From contig NZ_LNQC01000076.1 in the NCBI RefSeq assembly GCF_001651855.1, positions 138,572 through 202,571 of the forward strand: 64,000 nucleotides of DNA, given 5' to 3'. Below the pieces are notes generated by a model, which was not told the origin of the DNA, did not search any database, and saw only the letters and a list, made by a program, of their open reading frames with translations. Numbering within the stretch: the stretch's first letter is position 1; each line of letters starts with the position of its first letter. Shown one piece after another: positions 10,404 through 17,571 of this stretch. The position numbers were made by a program, and so were the translations under genes. This stretch comes from Sinorhizobium americanum. Its GTDB lineage: Bacteria > Pseudomonadota > Alphaproteobacteria > Rhizobiales > Rhizobiaceae.

Positions 10404-11611
10404 AGCAATCCACTTTCGTTGTGACGGGCTTCCGCAAGGGCAGCGGCCGGAATGATCGTTTGCGTTGCGTCGTGGGTGAGCGTCGCCAGCCGCCGCACAA
10501 GCGTCTCGCAGTCCGAGCGGTCAAACACCCAGGTGGCAGGGTGACACCGGCCGATGCGGTCGGCGGCTTCGGAAAACTTGTCCGGCGTCATCGAGCCCAG
10601 AAGCGCGGCGAGGGCGTCGGGATTGGCTTCCTCGAGCACGAGACCGATGCCACGCACGGCGAGAAAGCGCGCCGTCTCCGTACCCTTCATCGCGATCGGG
10701 ACGCGCCTGTGGCGGCATCCTTCATAGAGCCGGTTGGGCAATAGCCAGTTGGAGTTCTGGCCCTCCTCGAAGAAGTCGATCGCCCAGGTGAAGTGGACAG
10801 CACCGTAGATCTCCGCGAGGTCCTCCGGATTCCGGTAGGCGCCGTCGAACCGCATGAACGGCTCGTTTTGCACGAAGCCGTCGAAATCCCTGAGTTCCGA
10901 ATAGGCGGGCCTGCCGCGCAGAACGACTTCGAAGCGTCCTTCCATCCGGCGGGAAAATTCGGCGAGGAGGTGGAGTGACTTGCGGCAGCGCAGCGCTCCG
11001 AACCAGCCGATCCTCCAGGGCGCACCGGGCTGCGGATACCGGGCTGGGACGGCCGCCGGCAGCGTGCTCCCGTCGATTTCAAGAACCTTGTTCTCGAGCA
11101 GCATCGGCGGCGCCTCGAGGCCCGAAAGGGGGCGGAAATAGTGTTCGATGAAGGCCGGCGAACTGGTGATCAACGAACGGGCGTCTCGGCCGAGGCGCGC
11201 CTCGGCGGCGCGGAGCGCCCGCCCGACCATGTCCCTGCGCAGCATCAGCCGGTGGATGTCGAGGCACTCGTAGACGATCGGAACGTCGCCGCCGAAGAGC
11301 GTCACGGCGCGTTTGGCGACGGCGAGCATTTCGAGATTGCGGGCGATGATGAGGTCGGGCTTGCGAAGATGGCCGAGCCTGCTTTTCAGCGACAGGCAGG
11401 CCGCGGCGACGGCGCCGAGCCGCTGGGCGAAGCGCCCGTCCGCTGTCGTTCCGAGTTCGATTGGCTCGACGCCGCTCGCGGCTGCAAGCGGGTTGGCGCC
11501 GCGGCGGAAGCCCGCCAGCGTGACATGAGCGCCACCGGCGAGCAGCGTCAGCGTTCTTCGCCGCACGGCGGGGTCGGCAAGGTCCTGTGCCAAATAGAGT
11601 ATCTGCAGCAT
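10400..11611 (-). CDS. exoL: glucosyltransferase ExoL
   Basis: A 403-residue protein beginning MLQILYLAQDLADPAVRRR. It has a two-lobed GT-B-like organisation rather than the GT2 pattern of its neighbours. The C-terminal lobe carries the long helical segment RLYEGCRHRRVPIAMKGTETARF, where GT-B enzymes bind the donor nucleotide. In S. meliloti ExoL adds the third sugar (beta-1,4 glucose). Its position between exoK and exoA and the four-base overlap with exoA fix the identification. The 109-base gap to exoK upstream may hold a processing site or secondary promoter. Confidence 0.92.
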   Translation of the reverse strand: MLQILYLAQDLADPAVRRRTLTLLAGGAHVTLAGFRRGANPLAAASGVEPIELGTTADGRFAQRLGAVAAACLSLKSRLGHLRKPDLIIARNLEMLAVAKRAVTLFGGDVPIVYECLDIHRLMLRRDMVGRALRAAEARLGRDARSLITSSPAFIEHYFRPLSGLEAPPMLLENKVLEIDGSTLPAAVPARYPQPGAPWRIGWFGALRCRKSLHLLAEFSRRMEGRFEVVLRGRPAYSELRDFDGFVQNEPFMRFDGAYRNPEDLAEIYGAVHFTWAIDFFEEGQNSNWLLPNRLYEGCRHRRVPIAMKGTETARFLAVRGIGLVLEEANPDALAALLGSMTPDKFSEAADRIGRCHPATWVFDRSDCETLVRRLATLTHDATQTIIPAAALAEARHNESGLL

Positions 11612-11720
11612 GAAAACATCCGTTTCCCTGCTCAGCCCGGGCCGAGCTTAGTTCAGTTTTTTGTGCACCGCAACAAGTTGTTGCAATTGCTCATTAAATG
11701 GTCAGTTGCTCAGATTGCGG

Positions 11721-12515
11721 TCAATCCAGCCGGCAGGCCACCGACTCGGGGAATTGGCACTTGCCACCAGGGGCCGTGAAGGCGACCCGATCGACCTGGA
11801 GCTTTGTCGGCTCCTTATAGGAGAAGGTGCCCATCCAATCGCTGAGCGTCTCCGTTCCCCACAGGCTGAAGAAAATCTTCTGGGCGTTCACCGGTATTTT
11901 GGCGGGATCGGTGACCTCGTGGACCAGCTCGCCGTTGATATAGTAGCGTAGCCGGTCCTTCTCCCAGACGAAGGCATAATCGTTGAATCCCTGGTTGGCA
12001 CCGCCCGGCACATCGGCCAGAAACTCGTTGCCCCCCTTCGCCGATACATACTGGTTGATCTGCACTTTCGCGGTGTTCTTGCCGAGCACCTCGAAATCGA
12101 TCTCGTCGTGCGGCTTCTTGTCGGTCGGGCCGATATAGGTGAAGAAGGCCGAATTCAGCCCGGAACCGTCCGCCGACTTGATTCTCGCCTCGTAGGTGCC
12201 GTAGCCGAAACGCTTGCGCGTCTGGATCTCGCCGCAGGCGAAGTTGCGCTTGCCTTCCTTGCGTTCCTCGAAACCCAGTTCGAGAACTCCATTGACGATC
12301 TTCACCTGCTTCTTCGACCAGGTGCAATTCTGGTGCGCGCCGTTGTCCCAGCCGTCCGAGACGTACCAGAGCTTTCTGTCCAGCTTGTCGAAGTCATCGA
12401 TGAACGAGGTGCCTTTGGCACCGTCCTGCGCGGTGGCGCTGCTCACGTTGCAAGTGAGCGGAAGTGCGGTGACAAGGGCGAGGCACAACAGGCGCCCGTA
12501 ACGGTCGGATTTCAT
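11721..12515 (-). CDS. exoK: secreted endo-beta-1,3-1,4-glycanase ExoK (GH16)
   Basis: A 264-residue secreted glycanase that trims the nascent exo polysaccharide into lower-mass forms. A signal peptide covers about residues 1-29 (cleavage after SSATA). The GH16 catalytic motif HDEIDFEVLG is intact, with Glu138 as nucleophile, Asp140 as helper and Glu142 as acid/base. The length agrees with S. meliloti ExoK. It is the first gene of the leftward exoK-L-A-M-O-N-P run. In S. meliloti exoH precedes exoK; here nothing does. Confidence 0.95.
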   Translation of the reverse strand: MKSDRYGRLLCLALVTALPLTCNVSSATAQDGAKGTSFIDDFDKLDRKLWYVSDGWDNGAHQNCTWSKKQVKIVNGVLELGFEERKEGKRNFACGEIQTRKRFGYGTYEARIKSADGSGLNSAFFTYIGPTDKKPHDEIDFEVLGKNTAKVQINQYVSAKGGNEFLADVPGGANQGFNDYAFVWEKDRLRYYINGELVHEVTDPAKIPVNAQKIFFSLWGTETLSDWMGTFSYKEPTKLQVDRVAFTAPGGKCQFPESVACRLD

Positions 12516-13160
12516 TGTCTTGCTGCCTTTGCTGCGGATTCGGGTGGGGGCATGGGAGCCCGAGCGAGGCTCGACTGAGGGTTGTGGAAAGGGCGCGCAA
12601 GCGCGCCACCCCGAAGCAGCACATCGCGCGCGAGGTCACTCTGCGTCGGGACATAAGCGCCCATACTCGCGATATCGGTCACTCCTCTCGGGCGGCGCCT
12701 CATGGCGCCGTTTCAACGAAGCAGACTTAAGCTCACGGCGAACAAACTAGGGCATTTGCAAAGAGAAAATATGGCAGTGCAGCAGAAAACCGAACGAAGC
12801 TATGCTGCAGCGCACCCCAGCGGCGAAGTTTTCGCGACCGGGCCGGCATCGGCCTGACGACGTCATCCCGGCTAAATCCCTGTTTCGCCGCATGTTGCGA
12901 AAACTGTGCCCCGCAAAATTTGGGGGCAATCGCGGGTTGTGTGGTGCGGCTGTGAATTTCGCTGGAGAGACGCGATTTTTCCGGCGCCGAACTGCGCTTT
13001 TGACGGTCGCCGAGGGGAAATACGGCAAGGATGAGGCGGGCGTTGCCCCCGCGCCTTCCGCGGCGCCAGGTTAATCGATTCGCATCTTTGAGGAGTTGCG
13101 CCCGCCACCGGCGCCATCCCGCCGCGGCTTGCAATGCAAGACATCCCCTAAAATGTTACT

Positions 13161-13250
13161 GGTAAATCGCCGCGCCCAAGACAATAGTGTGTCCATACTT
13201 TAGTGCTTTCAGTACCAAAGCAAGCCCGCCGCGCAATCGGCGGGTTTTTT
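13161..13250 (+). ncRNA. candidate small RNA in the exoK-exoI gap
   Basis: A promoter-like pair CTTGCA (13128-13133) and TAAAAT (13149-13154), 15 bases apart, would start a rightward transcript near 13161. Two hairpins follow: TGCTTT/AAAGCA (13204-13209 with 13217-13222), then the perfect terminator at 13225-13250. No rightward gene lies upstream for that terminator to serve, so a roughly 90-base RNA of its own is the simplest explanation. The transcript start is a guess. Confidence 0.4.
13225..13250 (+). terminator. intrinsic terminator with no upstream gene
   Basis: Stem CCCGCCG (13225-13231) with CGGCGGG (13238-13244), loop CGCAAT, followed directly by six T (13245-13250). It is a textbook Rho-independent terminator for the plus strand, while all genes around it are on the minus strand. 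Confidence 0.85.
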
Positions 13251-13303
13251 ACGGAGTAGGGGGAGCCGCTCTCGGCCCGGATGCAGCAATCAATGCGAGC
13301 GGA

Positions 13304-13561
13304 CTACTCGTTCCTGCGCTTGGCCGAGATGGTATCGCGATCGCCCCCTCGGAGAGGCTTCTTCATGTCGTCAAGTTCCGCCTGACGCTCGGCCGCGACA
13401 ATCGGTTCACTTGATTTCAGCGAAGATTTCAGGATCGCCGCCAGCAGGCCGACGGGGCCCAGCACACATCCGATCAGCAACCAAAGAAGACTATGTCCGC
13501 CCCTGACCGCGGCGACGACCGCGGTCGCGATGGCGCAGAAAATCCAGAACTCGACGATCAT
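13304..13561 (-). CDS. small membrane protein, unknown function
   Basis: An 85-residue protein. Residues 1-17 (MIVEFWIFCAIATAVVA) and about 24-44 (LLWLLIGCVLGPVGLLAAIL) are hydrophobic enough to be two membrane helices. A charged, soluble tail follows, containing PIVAAERQAELDDMKKPLRGGD. The hydrophobic-then-polar design and its place 39 bases after exoI on the same strand argue that it is real, although the ribosome binding site is weak. No family is recognised. Confidence 0.6.
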   Translation of the reverse strand: MIVEFWIFCAIATAVVAAVRGGHSLLWLLIGCVLGPVGLLAAILKSSLKSSEPIVAAERQAELDDMKKPLRGGDRDTISAKRRNE

Positions 13562-13600
13562 CGACTCTCACTTGACACCTGCCGAGGAAGAACCCTCAGC

Positions 13601-14086
13601 TTACTCTTCCGCTACGTGGTTGGAGCCTTCTGCCCTGGCTTGCCCGCGCCACATGCCGGCTCCGACGGATCGTGCCATTTCCTGTGCGGCGGCGTACAGT
13701 CCCTTGTCGTGATTTTCTTCACGGCTGACGGCATGGCCGGATTCAACCAGCCACTGGTTGACGTCCTTGCCGTCCGCTCGGAAGCATGCGCCGATATAGC
13801 GACCGTAGCGGTCGCGGCCGGCGAACCTGCAGCGGGTGGGGCGGGATGCCGACAGAAACGCCTCAAGGGCCAGCGCCGCTTTCTTGCCGCACTGATAGTC
13901 CGCCCCTGTTTCGTCGCGGCAAAACTGCCAATCCTCGGGTGCATCCACTCCGTAAAGCTGGATGCGCTCGCCTCCAATTTTGATGGTATCGCCATCGATC
14001 ACGAAAGCGTCGCCGCGGAGCGGGCCGGCCGCGGCGCACGCGCCCGGCGTGGTCAGCAGGGCAAGCGCGATCGTCGCCGTTCGCAT
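13601..14086 (-). CDS. exoI: exported thermonuclease-like protein ExoI
   Basis: A 161-residue protein with a signal peptide (MRTATIALALLTTPGACAAA) and a staphylococcal-nuclease (TNase/SNase) domain. VIDGDTIKIGGERIQLYGVD (about residues 29-48) and RDRYGRYIGACF (about 91-102) supply the usual Asp and Arg active-site positions. ExoI of S. meliloti is a protein of this type in the exo cluster; its exact role in exopolysaccharide synthesis is unclear. The frame is open up to 14167. ATG 14086 is preferred because it starts exactly at the signal peptide, but no strong ribosome binding site favours either start. Confidence 0.85.
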   Translation of the reverse strand: MRTATIALALLTTPGACAAAGPLRGDAFVIDGDTIKIGGERIQLYGVDAPEDWQFCRDETGADYQCGKKAALALEAFLSASRPTRCRFAGRDRYGRYIGACFRADGKDVNQWLVESGHAVSREENHDKGLYAAAQEMARSVGAGMWRGQARAEGSNHVAEE

Positions 14087-14279
14087 AGGAGAGCACGGGG
14101 AAGCCGACCGTGCGCGTGGCCGCTTTTCTTCAGCGAGGGTTCTTACGGCGATCCGACTGCCGATCATGCGTCCATCCAGCCCCTGTTGTGGCGCTGAATC
14201 TAGCTCAAGCAGCTTGCCGTTCGCATCCTTGAAAAACTAGGGGCCTGGTTCGAGACCAGTGGATATCTGCCCTTCGCCC

Positions 14280-14303
14280 CTGAAGGGGCGCCAGCCCCTT
14301 CAG
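14280..14303. repeat. hairpin downstream of the 24-codon gene
   Basis: CTGAAGGGG (14280-14288) pairs perfectly with CCCCTTCAG (14295-14303) around the loop CGCCAG. It lies after the stop codon of the small leftward gene at 14330 and before exoI. It may be a transcript-end or RNA-stability element. No T-run is seen. Confidence 0.5.
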
Positions 14304-14329
14304 TAACACCGCATCCTCGCAAGACTGCG

Positions 14330-14404
14330 TCAGAAGACGAACATGTAGAGCAGGACGATGACGATCAGGGGAACACCCATCAGCCAGAGAACGATGCCTT
14401 TCAT
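14330..14404 (-). CDS. 24-residue single-helix membrane peptide
   Basis: This short frame encodes MKGIVLWLMGVPLIVIVLLYMFVF, apart from the final phenylalanine almost entirely a membrane helix with a lone lysine at the N-terminus. Very similar tiny proteins (MKGI-LWL-GVP-IVI-LLY) are, from memory, common in rhizobial genomes, which supports it as a real gene. The frame extends further upstream but loses protein-like character. It lies between exoU and exoI on the same strand. The function is unknown. Confidence 0.6.
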   Translation of the reverse strand: MKGIVLWLMGVPLIVIVLLYMFVF

Positions 14405-14510
14405 TTCGCTATCCCGGTAGTTGTTGACCATGCCGGGGTAACGCTGCGCGGGGAAAAGCGTTCCTGCTGGCGCCATGGGGCTACAGGCTTGTTTGGTCGT
14501 CGGGCCGCGT

Positions 14511-15536
14511 CTATTCCGCTCGCTCCAGCGCAAAGGCGTCGAGCAGGTAGCGGACATCACCGGATCCGCCGAGCGCCATCGGGGCTGCGGACCGGGAGCG
14601 CCGCAGGTGTTCGGTCTTGTCGGCGGCGATTCCGCCGACGATCGCCGGGAGGGCGCCGGGGTTTGCCAGCGCATAGGCAAACGCCGCCGCGGTCCCTTTA
14701 TTGCGCTTGATGTCGAGGAAATGCCGCAGCTCGTATCGGTCGCGGATATGGCGCTCGTGCCGCCGCAGCGCCGCGGTGGCTTCGCGGCTCAGACGGGCCT
14801 CGGCGAGGATGGCGCGGTCGGCCTCGTAGAGGCGCCGCAGGTCGACCGTTCGGTGGCTGCCGCTCAAGGAATCGGCGCGCACGACCGCCGCATAGCCGCA
14901 GCTATGGATGATCTTGTAGCGCGCACCGCGCGCGAGCGCCCTAGCATAGAAGTCGAAATCCTCGCCGAGGCGCAGGGTCTCGTTATAGCGAAGGTCGAAT
15001 TGGTCCAGGAACGAACGCCGCATCAGCGGCTTCAGGAAACCGATTTCGCCACGCCGCACGCCGCGGCGCGATATGTTGCCTTCGACGAAGCCGACCAGGT
15101 CGAGCAGGCGAGGTCTCGGCGCGAAGCGGTCGATCCTGCGCGCCGCGCCGATTGCCTGCGCCGCGTCGATGAAGGCGATGTTGTCGGCGATGAAATCCCA
15201 GCCGTCCTGCGCGAGCAACTGGCGCATCCGCCCGGGGAAGAAGAAATCGTCCGCATCCAGTATGCCCACGAGCGGCGATTCGGAAATGGCAATCGCATGG
15301 TTGCGGGCCGCGGCGGGTCCGCGGTTCTCGTCGAAGCGGACCACGTTCAGACGTCCGCTGCCGTCGTCGGCGGCGCGCGCCACGGCGGCGGTATTATCGG
15401 TCGACCCGTCGTCAATGACGACGACTTCCGCGACTTCCGGCTCTGCGAGCGCCGAAAGGATGGCCTGGGCGATCGTCTCGGCGGCGTTCTTGGCGGCAAT
15501 GATAATGCAGACATTCGTCGGCGCGGCTGCGTTCAT
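14511..15536 (-). CDS. exoU: glucosyltransferase ExoU (GT2)
   Basis: A 341-residue GT2 enzyme. VCIIIAAKNAAETI begins the fold, VVVIDDGSTDNT is at 38-49, ENRGPAAARNHAI at about 70-82 and GILDADDFFF with the metal site DADD at 94-97. In the S. meliloti scheme ExoU adds a beta-1,6-linked glucose late in subunit assembly, before ExoW. ExoW is missing here, so the side chain may end differently. ATG 15536 has a good site (TGGAGG seven bases upstream); the frame above it is noise. Confidence 0.9.
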   Translation of the reverse strand: MNAAAPTNVCIIIAAKNAAETIAQAILSALAEPEVAEVVVIDDGSTDNTAAVARAADDGSGRLNVVRFDENRGPAAARNHAIAISESPLVGILDADDFFFPGRMRQLLAQDGWDFIADNIAFIDAAQAIGAARRIDRFAPRPRLLDLVGFVEGNISRRGVRRGEIGFLKPLMRRSFLDQFDLRYNETLRLGEDFDFYARALARGARYKIIHSCGYAAVVRADSLSGSHRTVDLRRLYEADRAILAEARLSREATAALRRHERHIRDRYELRHFLDIKRNKGTAAAFAYALANPGALPAIVGGIAADKTEHLRRSRSAAPMALGGSGDVRYLLDAFALERAE

Positions 15537-15765
15537 ACGGGCCTCCAGCGGGTCTCGGATGGGTCTTGTTGCGGTCCGGGCTCGTTGCCTTCGACTGGAC
15601 GATTCGAGGTAAGAACACGCAGCAATTCGGTGCGCTAAAGGACCTTCTGCGCCGGGGAGGGCAGAGGGCCCTGGAGCGGGCAAGAGGGAACATGCATGGC
15701 GATCATGTCGCAAACGCGTCAAAGGGCAAGATTTTTTCGCACGTGCGAAGGAGCCCGGAAAGCGG

Positions 15766-16056
15766 TCAGGAATTAAAGTGGCCGGGACGGTTCAGCCGGC
15801 GCAGGGGAACCTTGGTCACCTGCTTTTCGTCACTTGTCGGATCCGCCGGCAGCTTGCCGGGAGACGACTTTCGGCGCTCGCGCGCCTCCTTCCACACCAT
15901 GAAAAGCACCGCGAGAAAATACCCGACCTGTATCAGAACGGCACAGAGCAACGTCTGGATGGCCGTCGTGGCGAGCGATCCGGTTAGAAAATACGTTGCT
16001 ATGGCAAACGCCGCCAGCGCGCCGAACATGCTCATGACGAAGCGTGGTGCGAACAT
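15766..16056 (-). CDS. exoX: small exopolysaccharide inhibitor ExoX
   Basis: A 96-residue inner-membrane protein with two helices (about residues 8-27 and 31-54) and a short basic cytoplasmic tail (WKEARERRK). In Sinorhizobium ExoX lowers exopolysaccharide output when in excess over ExoY, acting after translation, so the ExoX:ExoY ratio sets production. Position, length and divergence from exoY match that pair. It lies 230 bases upstream of exoU on the same strand. Confidence 0.9.
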   Translation of the reverse strand: MFAPRFVMSMFGALAAFAIATYFLTGSLATTAIQTLLCAVLIQVGYFLAVLFMVWKEARERRKSSPGKLPADPTSDEKQVTKVPLRRLNRPGHFNS

Positions 16057-16836
16057 TGCCTACCCCGCTTTCCGATTTGCTCGTGGAACCGTCATTGCAC
16101 TCCCGCCCTCGCTCCTTTTTCCCACTATATTAGCGGTCGCTTTTCTCTTCAACCTGCAAAATGCAACTTTGTCGCTACAGTTCTTATCCTGAAAAGCTTT
16201 CCGTCATCTTTAGGTAGACCGAGCAATTAGAATGGGTCCGAGGGTTAAACGACACAATCACTGATATGTTCGACGGATTTAGGGGATTATTTTTCCGCGA
16301 AGTGCAGCGGTCGAAAATGACTCGCTGCCACGGCCCCTAAATTCACAGGGGAAAATGCGAACTCATTCTGTTTGTTGTAATTTTTGTCTCTGCCGCAGCC
16401 ATTTTCCGCGATCAACTTTTGTTACAGCCAGCAGGGCCTTGGCTGGAGAATATGTGCAGCGCAATAAAATGATGCAATGCAACAATCACTGCCAAAAGTC
16501 GGACTTTTTAAATCTTCACGCCGGAAAGCCGTCGTCGCCGCCAGTGAAAAATTGATGCGTCAAATACAATACTTTAGCCATCGCAAATAATGAACGCGCG
16601 CCGATGTTTGAATGGGGCGAGGACGAACGCAACTATTTTAGCGCTGAACTCCAAACCGTATACTTAAAATTTTGTAATAGTCTCTGACCGGCACGCCCGC
16701 TAAACACCCTCGTGGCGGTGTGCGCTGCCGCTGCCATCATTCCGCCTTCAAAAATCAAATTCTCACCATACACTCGCGCTAGATGACGCTCCGTCCCTCG
16801 GGACCGACAATCGCCAACGTAAATGGAGTCACCTCT
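16057..16836. promoter_or_regulatory. long divergent exoX/exoY control region
   Basis: These 780 bases carry no protein gene and are clearly more AT-rich than the coding DNA, especially 16190-16290 and 16340-16680. In Sinorhizobium this intergenic region is the target of several regulators (MucR and the ExoR-ExoS-ChvI system are known to act on exoY). A nine-base inverted repeat ATTTAGGGG (16277-16285) / CCCCTAAAT (16334-16342) is visible, separated by 48 bases. I could not assign individual binding sites with confidence. Confidence 0.7.
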
Positions 16837-17517
16837 ATGAAGTCCGCGACTCGCTCGGCCAGTACGGCTTTTTTTATTCCCCAGGAGACCGGTGCGATCC
16901 GGCCGATCGGCGGAATATCAAAGCGAAGCTTCGACATTCTCATTGCCATCGTGGCACTAATCGCCCTCAGTCCGCTTTTCCTGCTCGTCATGACGCTGGT
17001 AAAGCTCTCCGATGGCGGCAGCATTTTTTACGGCCACCGCCGCATCGGCCACAACGGCCAGACCTTCAAGTGCCTCAAGTTCCGCACGATGATGGAAAAC
17101 GGCGATCGGGTGCTGCAGGAATTCCTCAAGTCGAATCCTGCCGCCTACGAAGAGTGGCGCACGACCCGCAAGCTGCAGTACGATCCGCGCGTTACCGTCG
17201 TCGGAAGCGTCCTTCGCAAGCTCAGCCTCGATGAACTCCCGCAGCTCATCAACATCATTCGTGGTGAAATGAGCATCGTCGGCCCGCGTCCGGTGGTCGA
17301 AGACGAACTGGAGCTCTACGACGCTGCCGCTGAGTTCTATCTGCGCTCGCGTCCGGGCCTGACCGGCCTCTGGCAGATCAGCGGTCGTAACGATGTGTCC
17401 TATGCCACCCGGGTGGCCTTCGATACCCATTATGTCCAGAACTGGTCGCTCCTTGCCGACCTCGTCATCGTCTTCAAGACCATCCCCGCTGTCTGCCTCT
17501 CCCGCGGCAGCTACTGA
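16837..17517 (+). CDS. exoY: undecaprenyl-phosphate galactose phosphotransferase ExoY
   Basis: This 226-residue initiating enzyme transfers galactose-1-phosphate from UDP-galactose to the lipid carrier in the inner membrane. It has one N-terminal membrane helix (about 31-52) and the bacterial sugar-transferase domain: KCLKFRTMMENGD, LRKLSLDELPQL, GEMSIVGPRP and RPGLTGLWQISGRND are all intact. ATG 16837 follows GGAGTCACCTCT and gives exactly the known ExoY length. An in-frame ATG at 16783 has no good site. It heads the rightward exoY-F-Q-Z run. Confidence 0.97.
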   Translation: MKSATRSASTAFFIPQETGAIRPIGGISKRSFDILIAIVALIALSPLFLLVMTLVKLSDGGSIFYGHRRIGHNGQTFKCLKFRTMMENGDRVLQEFLKSNPAAYEEWRTTRKLQYDPRVTVVGSVLRKLSLDELPQLINIIRGEMSIVGPRPVVEDELELYDAAAEFYLRSRPGLTGLWQISGRNDVSYATRVAFDTHYVQNWSLLADLVIVFKTIPAVCLSRGSY

Positions 17518-17571
17518 AATCTTGGCGTCGGCTCGCGACTGAGCGCAACGTCAAGCAACGGGAAATCCCAG

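Larger units (their letters stand above)
12516..13303. other. gene-free stretch between exoK and the exoI group
   Basis: No protein gene could be supported in about 790 bases. It holds two strong GC hairpins (12592-12607 GGCGCGC-AA-GCGCGCC and 12693-12710 CGGCGCC-TCAT-GGCGCCG followed by TTT), an AT-richer middle part and the candidate small RNA at 13161-13250. In S. meliloti exoH lies between exoK and exoI. No remnant of an acyltransferase could be read here in any frame I checked by eye. The promoter of exoK should also be in this stretch. Confidence 0.5.

Noticed and set aside
12733-13134. Minus-strand frame of 133 codons in the exoK-exoI gap
   Set aside because: No ribosome site, low-complexity basic composition, and it overlaps several other meaningless frames.
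14241-14262. T-arm-like sequence GGTTCGAGACC near exoI, suggesting a tRNA or attachment site
   Set aside because: No acceptor stem, anticodon arm or D-arm could be fitted around it, and no integrase lies nearby.
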